A model generated the notes under the pieces. It was not told the origin of the DNA. It saw only the letters and a program-made list of their open reading frames with translations, and made no database searches. A program made the position numbers and the translations under genes. Positions 31,322 through 40,313 of a stretch of 64,000 nt of DNA are shown piece by piece (the stretch's first letter is position 1; each line of letters begins with the position of its first letter). This DNA comes from DATHBD01 sp035296325 (lineage in GTDB: Bacteria > Actinomycetota > Actinomycetes > Mycobacteriales > Micromonosporaceae). Location of the stretch: assembly GCA_035296325.1 (NCBI GenBank), contig DATHBD010000070.1:1-64000 (forward strand), given 5' to 3'.

Positions 31322-33423
31322 TATGTCCTCCGTACGACGAGCGGGACGGCGGGGAAGTGGAACTCCACCGAGGCGACAAACTTGGTCGGCGTGAACGTGT
31401 ACGTGACGCGCTGCACCGGGGCGGGCCGCAGCCCGAACACGGGGAGCTGGTCTGGTAGCCGCCACGTCGACGCGGGCAGGCGAACGTCGTCGGCCGCGAG
31501 GTCGGCGTCGGCGGTCAACGCAAGGTCGCCGGCTGACACGCTGAGCACCGGAGCGCCGGCCAGCGCGGTACGGGTGGTGGAGTGGTACAGGTCGTCGGCG
31601 TCGCCCTGCGCCCAGCCGGCGGGCAGCGGCGCGTTGATGTCGACGATCTCGATCGAGGTGGTGCCGGTCAGCCGGACGGGCCGCCGGATCTGCGCGCTGA
31701 ATGCCCGGATCAGGTCGAGCACGGTCGCCGACCGTGTGTCGCCGCCCGGGTCCGCGGGTACGGCCGGGACGATGGTGTCCGGGTCGCCGGGTTCGGGCCA
31801 GTCGCCGTCGCCGCCGGGCGTGTCCACCCACGGCGGGTCAGGGTCGACCCATGGCGGCGGGTCGGGGTCGGGGTTGTCCGGGTCGCCAGTGCCGGGCGTC
31901 GCGCCGGCCACGTTGACGTTGTCGAAGTGCGTCACGCCGTAGCTGCCGAGCGCCAACGTCACATCGCCGAACGCGGCGACGTCTTCGAAGGTCTGGAAGT
32001 CCGACCAGTCGTAGCCGTTCGGTCCGGCGCTGAATGACAGGTGCCCGTCGTACCACACGATCATCAGCCAGGCGTGCGCCTCGGGGTCGTAATCCTCGAC
32101 ATGTGAGCCGCTGGTCGTTCCGTCGTACCACGTAGCGGTGATGGTGGCGGCGTTGCGGTCGATCTGGAATACGGCGGTCGGTGGCGCGTCGCCGAGCACG
32201 CCGTCAACGCGCAGCGTCGCGGTCGCACCGGCGGCCGGGCTGACCTTGGCGCGGACCTCATCGAAGCGGTAGATGCCCTGCGTGCGGAGTTCGCCGTCCT
32301 GGCCGGCCGCGCCGACGACGGCCTGACCGCCGGACACCGTGGCGTTGTACGGCAGCGACGCCGGCAGGAACGTGACCCATCTGCCGGCAACGAACGAGTC
32401 GAACGTGTCGGTCAGCGTGGACAGGTACGGATGCACAGAGCCGGCGGGCAGCGCGTTTGTGGACGGTCCGGTCAGGCTGAACCACATCGCGTACGTCTGC
32501 GGGATGTACCAGTCGTCGGGGTGCTGGCGATCGATACTCCACCCGGACATGGCCATCTGGAACCAGTACGTCGTGCCGCCCGTGACACCGATCGTCAGCC
32601 CTTGATCGACCAGGAAGTACGTCGCGGTCAGGCTCATGAAGGTGCCGTCGTACGGCGGGGCAACGGCCGGCGGGTAGCCGGGGTGGGTGTGCGGTCCATC
32701 GCTGACGTACATCATGCCGAAGAAGTACGGGTTGTCGGAGTCGACACCGTACGGTCGCGACGGGAAGGCGAACGTACATGTACCGGACGTTGCCGGGGTG
32801 TACCGGAACCAGGCCGTCCCGTGGTCCATTCGTTGGCCGCGCGTCAGGCCGTTCGGGTTGTAGTCGCCCACCGGCACGTAGGTCAGCGGCTCGTGGCCGG
32901 GCGACTGGCTGGCGTCGGACGGGTGCTGCTCATCCGGCTCCCAGGTGTAATTGCCGCGCGTCAAGTCGACGGGCGGTGATAGGTACGCACTCCCGTTGTA
33001 CGGGAGGTATATGTCGACGACGTCGTCACGGTTGTCTGCGGGTGCGGCGGCAGGTGCGGTTGCCAGAGCTTCCGGTCCGACAACGACAAGCTTGACGTTG
33101 CCGCTGGCGTTATCCAACGCGCCTTGAATCTTGTAGACGGTGCCGGCCGTCACCGGGAACGACGACGACAGTCCGAACGCGCCGCTGCTGGTCAGCGCGT
33201 CGATGGTGTCGCCCGTGTAGGCCCGGCATCCGACGTTGGTCCCGGTGTTGGTCGACGCGGTGATCGTCGCCGTGCCGTTGGCCACGGGCCGGTACCACCA
33301 CCACCAGGTGTACGTGTACGCGCCGGTGTGCGGCTCGTTGAGGCTGATCGGGGTCGGGTCGGCGTACCCGGACTCGTACCCGTCGCCCGACACCTGGACG
33401 TAGCTCACGTCGCTGTACGCCAC
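31321..33423 (-). CDS. Minor tail protein, probable distal tail / tip component
   Basis: A 700-residue late protein with beta-rich composition. N-terminal part (about 1-300) contains jelly-roll-like segments (HTGAYTYTWWWWYRP, GTCTFAFPS); the middle (about 340-520) reads like a concanavalin-type domain (LTDTFDSFVAGRWVTF and ASGSHVEDY-like region); a Pro/Asp-rich linker (DPDNPDPDPPPWVDPDPPW) joins a C-terminal domain with TSIEIVDINAPLPAGW. It lies between the baseplate-like 169-residue gene and the collagen-like fibre gene and shares a 1-bp overlap with the latter. The role as tip or carbohydrate-binding protein is inferred. Confidence 0.65.
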   Translation of the reverse strand: MAYSDVSYVQVSGDGYESGYADPTPISLNEPHTGAYTYTWWWWYRPVANGTATITASTNTGTNVGCRAYTGDTIDALTSSGAFGLSSSFPVTAGTVYKIQGALDNASGNVKLVVVGPEALATAPAAAPADNRDDVVDIYLPYNGSAYLSPPVDLTRGNYTWEPDEQHPSDASQSPGHEPLTYVPVGDYNPNGLTRGQRMDHGTAWFRYTPATSGTCTFAFPSRPYGVDSDNPYFFGMMYVSDGPHTHPGYPPAVAPPYDGTFMSLTATYFLVDQGLTIGVTGGTTYWFQMAMSGWSIDRQHPDDWYIPQTYAMWFSLTGPSTNALPAGSVHPYLSTLTDTFDSFVAGRWVTFLPASLPYNATVSGGQAVVGAAGQDGELRTQGIYRFDEVRAKVSPAAGATATLRVDGVLGDAPPTAVFQIDRNAATITATWYDGTTSGSHVEDYDPEAHAWLMIVWYDGHLSFSAGPNGYDWSDFQTFEDVAAFGDVTLALGSYGVTHFDNVNVAGATPGTGDPDNPDPDPPPWVDPDPPWVDTPGGDGDWPEPGDPDTIVPAVPADPGGDTRSATVLDLIRAFSAQIRRPVRLTGTTSIEIVDINAPLPAGWAQGDADDLYHSTTRTALAGAPVLSVSAGDLALTADADLAADDVRLPASTWRLPDQLPVFGLRPAPVQRVTYTFTPTKFVASVEFHFPAVPLVVRRT

Positions 33424-33427
33424 GGCG

Positions 33428-33937
33428 TCACCCTTCCCAGTTGTCGACGGTGACCCATCGACTGATGCGCGTGATCGGTGTTTCCTCGGGCAGCTCCACG
33501 AACTCCACGGTCTTGCTCATCGCGGCGGCGTACGTGCCGACGACGGTCGCGGAGAAGTCGACCCGGCGGGTCGCGCCGTGCGCTTTGGCGTCGGGGTCGG
33601 TGGCGTAGGTGATGCTGGTCGAATCGACGGTGCCGAGGAAGAGGACCTTGCCGGCGTACACGACGCGGACGCGGTCCGAGGGGTAGAGCACGTCGCCGGC
33701 GTTCTCCCAGAACGAGAGGCTGACTCTGGCTGTTTCGGCGTCGATGATGAGCGTGTTGTCGGCGTTGGGCTGGTATCCGTTGGTGTAGGTGAAGCTGGCC
33801 AGCGGGACGGTGACCCATGCGCTGAGTGCCGCGCCGAGTTGGGACCCGCCGATGATGAACCCGTCGAGCCCGCCGGAGAGCGACTCGGCGCGCTGCACGG
33901 CGAACAGCGCCGGGTCGAACGCAACACGCACACTCAC
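33428..33937 (-). CDS. Minor tail protein (distal tail region)
   Basis: A 169-residue protein of mixed strands (VRVAFDPALFAVQRAE, VTVPLASFTYTNGYQP). The pattern RVSLSFWENAGDVLYPSD followed by VRVVYAGKVLFLGTVDS is like the OB-like or hub domain that binds the tail end in actinophages. It starts inside the stop of the tape-measure gene (ATGA), and minor tail genes always follow it in this order. Confidence 0.7.
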   Translation of the reverse strand: MSVRVAFDPALFAVQRAESLSGGLDGFIIGGSQLGAALSAWVTVPLASFTYTNGYQPNADNTLIIDAETARVSLSFWENAGDVLYPSDRVRVVYAGKVLFLGTVDSTSITYATDPDAKAHGATRRVDFSATVVGTYAAAMSKTVEFVELPEETPITRISRWVTVDNWEG

Positions 33938-35694
33938 GTCGGTGTCGCGGCGAGGAAGTGCCGGCCGGTGAGTCGCTCGTGGGCGTGGATGGCCTTGACG
34001 ACCTGGCGGCCGGCCTCGGCCAGGTCGGTGCCCACCGGGTACGTCAGCGCGATGTTGTAGGTGTTCCCCGCCGACGTCGAGGCCGGGTCAAATTGAACCG
34101 GCACGCGATGGGCGGCAGCAGAGACGTTGACGCTCGGGTTGCCGAGCCCGCCCTGGATGGCGTCGTTGACGGCGCCGAGGGTCTTCCGCAGCGTGGGTAC
34201 GGCGCTGGTGATGCCGTCGGCGAGCCCGGCGACGATGTTGCCGCCGAGGCCCGCCATGACCTTCGACGGCGACCTGATCCCGAGCACGGATTTGAGCCAG
34301 CCGGGGATGAGCGCGCCGAGTCCCTGCACCTTGTCCTTGACCCATTGGATGCCGGCCTGGATGCCGTCGCCCAGGCCGGCCATGAGGTTGCGGCCGATCT
34401 CTAGCAGCTTGCCGGGCAGGCCGGTGAAGAATCCGACGATGGCGATGACGCCCCGGTTGAACGTTTCCTTGATCTTGTCCCAGTGCTTGACGACGAGCAG
34501 CACGGCCAGGCCGATAGGCCCGGCGAGGATCGCCAGGATGAGCGGCCAGTTCGTCTTCACCCAGTTGAAGGCCGTGGCGGCGGCATCTTTGATCCAGCCG
34601 ACGGCGGCGGACATGCCTTTCATCGCCCCATGCCAGAGGTCCTGGAACCAGGTCGTCTTCGTGGCGATGAGCACGATGATCGCGATGAGCGCGACGATGC
34701 CGATGATGACCCAGGTGATCGGGTTGGCGAGGAACGACGCGTTGAGCGCCCAGTTCGCGCCGGTCAGCAGCTTGATTCCCTTCACCACGGCCTCGACGGC
34801 GGCGAACACCTTGATGCCCGCGTTGACCACCACGACCGCGGCGGCGAGCGCGCCGACGCTGATGACCATCGCCTTGAACGCGGTGTCGTTCTCCTTCACC
34901 CACGTCAGCACGTCGGACAGGATCGTCGCGGCCTTGCTCATGGCCGGCAGCAGCTGCTTGCCGAGCTCGGCTGAGGTGTTGGCGAGTTCGGCTTTCAACG
35001 CCTCCTGCTGGTTCTTCGCCGAGCCGGCGGTGTCGGCGAAGTTCCCTGCGGCTTTGGCGGTCTGCTCCAGGATCGCGGCCTGGGCGGCGAGGGCCTTCTG
35101 CTGCGGGGTCAGGGCCTGCTTGGTGGTGGCGATGAGGCCGAGCTTCATCGCGGACGCCTTGAGGCTGGCGTCGTCGAGGAGGACGCCGTATCGGCGGATG
35201 GGCTCGAACTCCCCGCGCAGCGCCGACCCGAACGCCTCGACCGCCTCGGTCGAGGTCCCGCCGAACATCGACGCGGCGTCGCCGGCCCGGCCGAGCATGT
35301 CGGTGGTGAACTTCTCCAGGTCCTTGCCGGCCAGGCCCGCTTTGCTGCCAATGTTGCCGAACGAGTTGGCGGCGTCGATCGCGGACTGCTTGCTGATGCC
35401 GAAGTTCTTCCCTGCCGAGCCGGCGAACTTTTCGACGGCCTGCTGCGCGTCGCCCAGGATGATTTTACTCGCGTCGATCGAGTCGCCCAGCTCGGAGGCG
35501 GCCTGCCCGGCGGTGAACAGGCCCGCGCCCAGGCCGCCCAGCACGCCCACGGCCGGGGCGAACGCCCGCTGCGCCGCGCCGCTGACCTTCTCGAGCTTGC
35601 TCGACATGCTGGCGCCGGCCGCGCCGGTGTCTTTGAACGCCTGCACAGCGTTGGACGCGTTGGCCAGAATGGCGATCTTGACAGCTGCGGGCAC
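33934..35694 (-). CDS. Tape measure protein
   Basis: A 586-residue protein. The N-terminal half is alanine-rich helix and resembles PhageMin_Tail domains (SSKLEKVSGAAQRAFAPAVG, FGISKQSAIDAANSFGNIG, RRYGVLLDDASLKASAMKLG). The middle carries hydrophobic helices (MVISVGALAAAVVVVNAGIK and VIIGIVALIAIIVLIATK), used for DNA entry, and the C-terminal part reads IPGWLKSVLGIRSPSKVMAG, a motif common to tape measures. At about 1.5 angstroms per residue it predicts a tail of near 90 nm. It follows the frameshifted chaperone gene by 7 bp, the standard order. Confidence 0.92.
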   Translation of the reverse strand: MPAAVKIAILANASNAVQAFKDTGAAGASMSSKLEKVSGAAQRAFAPAVGVLGGLGAGLFTAGQAASELGDSIDASKIILGDAQQAVEKFAGSAGKNFGISKQSAIDAANSFGNIGSKAGLAGKDLEKFTTDMLGRAGDAASMFGGTSTEAVEAFGSALRGEFEPIRRYGVLLDDASLKASAMKLGLIATTKQALTPQQKALAAQAAILEQTAKAAGNFADTAGSAKNQQEALKAELANTSAELGKQLLPAMSKAATILSDVLTWVKENDTAFKAMVISVGALAAAVVVVNAGIKVFAAVEAVVKGIKLLTGANWALNASFLANPITWVIIGIVALIAIIVLIATKTTWFQDLWHGAMKGMSAAVGWIKDAAATAFNWVKTNWPLILAILAGPIGLAVLLVVKHWDKIKETFNRGVIAIVGFFTGLPGKLLEIGRNLMAGLGDGIQAGIQWVKDKVQGLGALIPGWLKSVLGIRSPSKVMAGLGGNIVAGLADGITSAVPTLRKTLGAVNDAIQGGLGNPSVNVSAAAHRVPVQFDPASTSAGNTYNIALTYPVGTDLAEAGRQVVKAIHAHERLTGRHFLAATPT

Positions 35695-35701
35695 GGGACA
35701 C

Positions 35702-36096
35702 CTACCTCCGGTTGCGTCGGTTCACTGCCTGCACGAAGGCGTTGCGTTCCCGCATGGTCAGGGCGTAGTACACGGCGGGTGGGTGACGGGTCGCGATGCA
35801 CCATTCGGCTAGCTCGCGGGCGGCTCGTCTTTTCCCTCAACCACATCCGGATCGTCCGCCTTGGCGAAGTAGCCGTTGAGCTCGCGCAGGGTCTTGCGTT
35901 CCACCGTGCCCCAGTCGACCTTGGCGCGGCGGTTCTCGAACGCCCACACCAGGGCGATCATGGTGATGACCCCGCCGAGCTTCTCGATCTCGTTCCCGAA
36001 GCGCTTCTGGATGGCGATCGTCTCGAAGCCGGTCAGCTCCTCCATCGCCTCCTGGATCGTGAAGTCGACGGTGGGGGTGATGTCGGGTCGGTCCAC
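35702..36096 (-). CDS. Tail assembly chaperone gpGT, -1 frameshift product
   Basis: If ribosomes slip by -1 on GGGAAAA (35836-35830), translation leaves the gpG frame after Lys 89 and continues RRAARELAEWCIATRHPPAV to a TAG at 35704-35702, giving about 131 residues. The added segment (WCIATRHPPAVYYALTMRER) is the T domain that recruits the tape measure, so its conserved style confirms that it is coding. No ordinary start codon with a ribosome site opens this frame. The tape-measure gene starts 7 bp later. Confidence 0.88.
35809..36096 (-). CDS. Tail assembly chaperone gpG
   Basis: A 95-residue protein (VDRPDITPTVDFTIQEAMEE start, ending KADDPDVVEGKDEPPAS). It is the short, more abundant chaperone that coats the tape measure during tail assembly. 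GTG 36096 overlaps the stop of the gp10-like gene (TAGTG). The frame carries the slippery GGGAAAA near its end, from which the longer gpGT arises. Confidence 0.88.
   Translation of the reverse strand: MDRPDITPTVDFTIQEAMEELTGFETIAIQKRFGNEIEKLGGVITMIALVWAFENRRAKVDWGTVERKTLRELNGYFAKADDPDVVEGKDEPPAS
35830..35836 (-). other. Programmed -1 frameshift site GGGAAAA
   Basis: On the minus strand the codons are GAG GGA AAA GAC, so the heptamer G GGA AAA has the X-XXY-YYZ form of classical slippery sites, placed six codons before the zero-frame stop. A -1 shift opens a frame of 42 residues with good protein character, ending just before the tape measure. This is the usual arrangement in lambda-like siphoviruses. 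Confidence 0.88.
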
Positions 36097-36488
36097 TATT
36101 TCAGTCCTCGTTCCGCGATCAGTTTGGACAGCGCCGCGTCCAGCATTGGCACCACGCGGGGTTTCACAGCGTCGGACGCCCGTTGCATGTAGTTGCTCGC
36201 CTCGATGCCGCGTTTGCGCCACCCGTAGTTGATCGGGGCGGCGTAGCGGACCCGGCCGTTACCGGCCGTGACGGTGGCCTTGTTCTTGGCCCGGTTCCCG
36301 CGGATGCTGGCGACGAGCGCGCCGGACCTGCGCGGGGCGAACCGCCGCGCCTCGCGGGCGGCGGCGTCGGCGATGTCGGCGAACGCGCCTTTGAGGTCGT
36401 TGACGTCGACGCCGAGGCGCAGCAGGTCAGCGGTGAGCTTCGACAGCCCTTCAACCCGGATGGTGGTGGAGCTGTCCCGCCTGGTCAC
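36096..36488 (-). CDS. HK97 gp10-like tail completion protein
   Basis: A 130-residue basic protein with MTRRDSSTTIRVEGLSKLTA, the helical AAAREARRFAPRRSGALVASI segment and RYAAPINYGWRKRGIEASNY, the pattern of the HK97 gp10 / Bacteriophage_HK97-gp10 family. It joins the tail to the connector. It lies between connectors and the tail tube in the expected place. It overlaps gpG by 1 bp. Confidence 0.82.
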   Translation of the reverse strand: MTRRDSSTTIRVEGLSKLTADLLRLGVDVNDLKGAFADIADAAAREARRFAPRRSGALVASIRGNRAKNKATVTAGNGRVRYAAPINYGWRKRGIEASNYMQRASDAVKPRVVPMLDAALSKLIAERGLK

Positions 36489-36494
36489 CGTGGG

Positions 36495-36914
36495 TCAGGC
36501 GACGACGCGGGTGGGCTTCGCGGTGAACGTCCACTCCACCTCGGTGGTGAACCGCGCCGACGTGGACGGGTCGGCGTCGCCGCCGAGCAGCGCGCCGTCG
36601 GGTTCGGTGATGGTGACGGTGCCCGTGAAGTGCGGCTGCGTCGCTGTCGGTAGGGCGTTGCCGTAAGGGCGAACCACCACGGGGATGTCGGTGCCGGCGG
36701 CGGACCAGATCTTGTCCCACAGCGACGCCGCGACCGGGTCCTGCACCATCGTCATGGCCAGCTTGTAGGTGCGCCCACCCCCGGACGCGGCCGCTTCGAA
36801 GGAGATGAAGTCGCTGTCGGACTCTTCGGAGTTGATCGTGAGGCTGGACACTTCAGGGGCGACCTCGTCGCCGTCGATGGTGGCGGTCAGTTTGCGGGTG
36901 CCAAGAGCAGCCAT
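36495..36914 (-). CDS. Major tail (tube) protein
   Basis: A 139-residue beta-rich protein. MAALGTRKLTATIDGDEVAP begins it and a GTVTITEPDG strand and EVEWTFTAKPTRVVA end close the fold, matching siphovirus tube proteins. It sits directly before the tail completion and chaperone genes. The Lys-poor composition and size are typical of actinophage tube subunits. Confidence 0.82.
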   Translation of the reverse strand: MAALGTRKLTATIDGDEVAPEVSSLTINSEESDSDFISFEAAASGGGRTYKLAMTMVQDPVAASLWDKIWSAAGTDIPVVVRPYGNALPTATQPHFTGTVTITEPDGALLGGDADPSTSARFTTEVEWTFTAKPTRVVA

Positions 36915-36946
36915 GGCCGGTGTCCTCTATTCGCGCTCGGGTCGGG

Positions 36947-37327
36947 TCAGGTGAGTTGGACGAACTTGCGGAGGTGCATCACGGACGCCAGGTACTCCGC
37001 GCCGCTCTCGGTGACCGACGTCGGCGCAGGCGAGTCGACACCGTCGAGGACCCAGTCGGCGCTGTTGACCAGCGCCACCTCGACGAGGGCCTCCAGGGCG
37101 ACGAGCGCGTCCTCGACCGCCCCGTGCTCGACCATGAGGACGACGTCGACCGCCACCGTGTACTCGCCGAAGTTCTTCCCGGCCACGACGTAGCTGGACC
37201 CGGCCGAGGGGGTGAGGAACGCGCACGGCGGGTTGATCTGCACCGGCCACGCCGGGTCCACCGGCACGCCAAGCGCGTCGGCCAGCTCGCCGGCGAGCGT
37301 TTCACGGAGCACCTTGATCGCAGCCAC
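36947..37327 (-). CDS. Tail terminator-like protein
   Basis: A 126-residue protein (IKVLRETLAGELADALGVPV, then VDVVLMVEHGAVEDALVALE) with the helix-then-strands layout of tail terminators or neck proteins. It sits between the tail tube and the preceding connector-like gene. Which of this gene and the next is the true terminator is uncertain. Confidence 0.6.
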   Translation of the reverse strand: MAAIKVLRETLAGELADALGVPVDPAWPVQINPPCAFLTPSAGSSYVVAGKNFGEYTVAVDVVLMVEHGAVEDALVALEALVEVALVNSADWVLDGVDSPAPTSVTESGAEYLASVMHLRKFVQLT

Positions 37328-37341
37328 AAGCGTGCCCCGTT

Positions 37342-37749
37342 TCAGTTGGCCGGTCGGGTGACCAGAGACAAGGTGAACTGGTAGCGCGGCACGTCGGGTT
37401 GTGCCTCATCCGGCGCCCAGGTCAGGCCGGTGGTGTCGGTGATGTCGTACAGCTGCAGCCCGCGACCGGAGTAGCCGCGGGCGGCGAACACCGCGCCGCG
37501 GGCGGCGTCGGCCAGGTCCAGCGCCACGCCCTTGTCGTCGGCGTGCACGTCGAAGGCGATGAGCGGGTTGTCGACGTGCATCCACAGGGTGGGGATGCCG
37601 CCGGTGCGGCGGACCTGCACCCACTTGTCGCCGGCGGTGTAGCCGATCAGGTCGGTGGAGATCACGGGGTTGAACGCGTCGACCTGGGTGCTGTCGCGGA
37701 GGATGTCGACGACGGCGGCTTCAGCGTCACCGAACACGACGTACGCCAT
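37342..37749 (-). CDS. Head-tail connector / tail terminator-like protein
   Basis: A 135-residue protein (AYVVFGDAEAAVVDILRDST, later HVDNPLIAFDVHADDKGVA and RYQFTLSLVTRPAN). The strands and ending match phage proteins next to the stopper in actinophages (DUF-type connector). It follows the stopper gene by 6 bp. Confidence 0.6.
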   Translation of the reverse strand: MAYVVFGDAEAAVVDILRDSTQVDAFNPVISTDLIGYTAGDKWVQVRRTGGIPTLWMHVDNPLIAFDVHADDKGVALDLADAARGAVFAARGYSGRGLQLYDITDTTGLTWAPDEAQPDVPRYQFTLSLVTRPAN

Positions 37750-37755
37750 CCCGGC

Positions 37756-38103
37756 TCACCCCGACATTCGTTTGAGGACCGCTTCGACGTGCTCGGCGGC
37801 CCCGGTGTCGGTGTCGAACCAGCGGGCCGGTTCCCCGTCGACCTCGAACGTGGTGCCGCGCCACACGACGCGGTCGGTGGCGGCGAGGTCGAGTGTGGGT
37901 GGGGCGAACAGCCGCAGCCGGGTCGCGGCGTGCTCGCGGTCGGCGGTCTGCTCCACGGCGGTGAAGGGCTGTACGGACACGCCGCTGACGGTGGTGCTGG
38001 TGGCGGTCGACCAGTCGCGGTGCCGCTTGCTGCCGTACCGCTCGGTGACGGTGAGTTCGGCGCGGAGCACGGTGATCGTGTCGGCGCCGATGCTGGCGGT
38101 CAT
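37756..38103 (-). CDS. Head-tail stopper-like protein
   Basis: A 115-residue protein with IGADTITVLRAELTVTERYG and RVVWRGTTFEVDGEPARWF, the usual pattern of HK97/SPP1 gp16-type stoppers that close the portal channel. It is followed by terminator genes and overlaps the adaptor gene by ATGA. Confidence 0.7.
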   Translation of the reverse strand: MTASIGADTITVLRAELTVTERYGSKRHRDWSTATSTTVSGVSVQPFTAVEQTADREHAATRLRLFAPPTLDLAATDRVVWRGTTFEVDGEPARWFDTDTGAAEHVEAVLKRMSG

Positions 38104-38615
38104 GGCAGGCGCAGCCCGGCGAGCATGGCCAGTTCGAGTTCGGACATGTCGCCGGAGCCGGTGGCGTAGGTGCGGCTGATCCCGCCGACGGTCTTGGACA
38201 CGAGGCGGTCGGGGTTGGTGTGCAGCCGCCCGGCGAGGGCGAGGACCACGGCACGGACAACGTCAGGGACCTGGCCGTATCCGTGCGCGCAGTCCACGGC
38301 GACGCAGCGGAACCGGCGTGGCCAACCGGCGCGGCGCTGGAGCAGCCCGTTCTCTGACCAGGCGTAGCCGGCCGGTTCTAGGGCGAGGCCGTCGATGCGG
38401 ACCTCGGTGACCGCGGTCAGGTGCAGGGTGGGCAGGCCGATGAGGGTGGTGCCGGACCCGTCGACGACGAACGTGGCCGCCTCCGCGGAGATGGTCCAGC
38501 CGCAGTACTCGCGCACGATGCCGGACGCGCCGGCCAACGCGAGCTCGGCGGCCGGCTGGTCGAGAGGGCGTTGCAGGTATGCGGTGAGGTCTGCGACCGC
38601 AACGAGGCTGTCCAT
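38100..38615 (-). CDS. Head-tail adaptor-like protein (gp6/gp15 type)
   Basis: A 171-residue protein that begins DSLVAVADLTAYLQRPLDQP and carries ASGIVREYCGWTISAEAATF, the usual start of connector adaptors in actinophages (helix then strand). It is the first connector after the capsid region. Confidence 0.72.
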   Translation of the reverse strand: MDSLVAVADLTAYLQRPLDQPAAELALAGASGIVREYCGWTISAEAATFVVDGSGTTLIGLPTLHLTAVTEVRIDGLALEPAGYAWSENGLLQRRAGWPRRFRCVAVDCAHGYGQVPDVVRAVVLALAGRLHTNPDRLVSKTVGGISRTYATGSGDMSELELAMLAGLRLP

Positions 38616-38675
38616 CCGTGTCCCTCCCCATTGGGTCGATCGACCGGGCTACGCGGCGGGCCTGCGCAGTTCGAA

Positions 38676-38990
38676 CTACTGGCGAGGACGTCTGGCCTTG
38701 TCGCTGGGCGCGCGGGTGGTGGTCGCCACGGCTGCCTGCGTCGCGGTCGCCACCGGTGGCACCTCCACCGGCATCGGCTTGGCTCGCACGACGCGGACCC
38801 CACCAACCTTCGCCGCGTCGGACTCCGACAGCATCACCGTGGTCCGGGCGCCGTTGAGGATCACGGTGTACTCGTGCAGCTGCTCGGCCACGGCCGGCCC
38901 CTTTCGCTTGGTTGGAATGTCGACCGGGGTGGGTGTGGTGCGCGGCCCGCAGGCGTGGCCAGCGACCCCGCAGAGCGGACAGCGCACCAC
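38676..38990 (-). CDS. Small phage protein with N-terminal zinc-binding motif
   Basis: A 104-residue protein. It opens with CPLCGVAGHACG (Cys-x-x-Cys ... His-x-Cys), then EQLHEYTVILNGARTTVMLS and a Thr/Val-rich tail. The gene lies right after the major capsid gene. Zinc-ribbon head proteins of unknown role are frequent in this place in actinophages. GTG 38990 starts the frame; a second GTG follows. Confidence 0.6.
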   Translation of the reverse strand: MVRCPLCGVAGHACGPRTTPTPVDIPTKRKGPAVAEQLHEYTVILNGARTTVMLSESDAAKVGGVRVVRAKPMPVEVPPVATATQAAVATTTRAPSDKARRPRQ

Positions 38991-39001
38991 AACCCCCAGC
39001 C

Positions 39002-40294
39002 CTACAGCGTGATCTTGACGAAGGCCGGCGGGCGGAGCACCACGAACGCGGCGCGCAGCTCGGCCAGGATGACGACCAGGTTGCGGATGAAGAAGTCCGC
39101 ATGTGAGTCGGTCACCTGGATGGTGGCCTGCTCCCGGTCGTAGAGGACCGCGTGCCGCCACGCCGCACACCACGCGGTGCCGGCCGGCACAGCCTCGGAC
39201 TTGACCACCGGCAGGCCCCACAGCCCGGTCGGGGTCATCGCGAACGGCCCGGCCCCGTAGAACCGGCCGTCGTTGTCGCGCATCAACTCGATGTCCTGCC
39301 AGTCCAGCGGGTTCATCACGTACGCGGTGGGGACCGCGCGGCCGCCAATCTCCACCTTCGTCCGCGCCCGGCGCGTCACCTGGAACACGTCGACGTCGCC
39401 GACCTCCGGCGTGGCGGTCTGAATGCCCGAGGTGGCGTTGAGGCCGAGGAAGTTCTCCCCCACCCCGTTGCCCGTGAGCATCTGGTCCTCGAGTGCCTCC
39501 TCGAGGCCAGTCACGAGGAACGTGTCGATCAGCGTGCGGATCTGCGCCGCGTCGCTCAACGCCCGCTTCGTCGCCGGGATCCACGTCGCGATCGTCTTCA
39601 CCGTGGTCGAGTCGCGCTCCAGGGTCAGCCCCGACTCGGGCTTGAGACCGCCAGCGGCCGCGGTGACGACCGGGTCGCCGGCGCCGATGGTGCCGGCCGA
39701 GGTGGCTTCCGGGACCGGGGCGGCGTTGTTCGTGGTGTCCAGCACCCGCACGTACTCAATGACGTCGCTGGTGGTCTGGCCCGGCGCTACCAGGTCACGC
39801 AGGGTCAGCGGCCGCGCGTAGAACGGATCGAGCAGCCCCCGCTGATCGGGGACGACCAGCGTGCCTGCCGACGCGCCGCTGTCCGCGCCGGTGATCAGGG
39901 ACTTCACGCCGAACGGCGCCGACTGCACGCGGGTCTTCTCCCCGAAGCGCCCACTCGGCGCCGACGCGATCAGCGCCTTGAACTCGGCGGACCCGGTGAA
40001 CTGGGCGCCGATGCCGCCGCGCTGCTTCGCCGGCGGCGCGTACTGCGCCGGGGCCTGCTTCGCGGCGGCCTCGTCGGCCACCAGGCCGATGCCGTCGGAC
40101 AGGTCGGTCAGCTGCTTGCGCAGGGCGTCCTGGTCGTCGGCGGTCTTCTTGAGGTCGGCGGCCTTGCTCAGGTGTTCGGTGACCTTGCCGCGTTCGTCGG
40201 TGTTGAGGTCGCGGTTGGCCGTCTCCGCACCTTCCGCGATGTCACGGGCCGCCTTGAGCTCGGCGAGGATGGCTTCTTTGATTGATGCACGCAT
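39002..40294 (-). CDS. HK97-fold major capsid protein
   Basis: A 430-residue protein. The first 100 residues are charged helix (EAILAELKAARDIAEGAETA), a delta scaffold domain probably removed by the protease encoded next. The body shows HK97-type segments TQFTG-like core, LRDLVAPGQTTSDVIEYVRV, TWIPATKRALSDAAQIRTLI and NPLDWQDIELMRDNDGRFY. It is transcribed after the protease, and its large size and scaffold head match the family. Confidence 0.93.
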   Translation of the reverse strand: MRASIKEAILAELKAARDIAEGAETANRDLNTDERGKVTEHLSKAADLKKTADDQDALRKQLTDLSDGIGLVADEAAAKQAPAQYAPPAKQRGGIGAQFTGSAEFKALIASAPSGRFGEKTRVQSAPFGVKSLITGADSGASAGTLVVPDQRGLLDPFYARPLTLRDLVAPGQTTSDVIEYVRVLDTTNNAAPVPEATSAGTIGAGDPVVTAAAGGLKPESGLTLERDSTTVKTIATWIPATKRALSDAAQIRTLIDTFLVTGLEEALEDQMLTGNGVGENFLGLNATSGIQTATPEVGDVDVFQVTRRARTKVEIGGRAVPTAYVMNPLDWQDIELMRDNDGRFYGAGPFAMTPTGLWGLPVVKSEAVPAGTAWCAAWRHAVLYDREQATIQVTDSHADFFIRNLVVILAELRAAFVVLRPPAFVKITL

Positions 40295-40313
40295 GATGTG
40301 AGTCCTTTGCCGT

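Noticed and set aside
28866..31379. 837-residue version of the propeller tail protein
   Set aside because: The first 220 residues are the out-of-frame reading of the collagen-like gene; ATG 30719 is the natural start.
35145..35846. 233-residue frame spanning the chaperone/tape measure junction
   Set aside because: Only its first 40 or so residues (the T domain, reached by frameshift) are real; the rest is a shadow of the tape measure.
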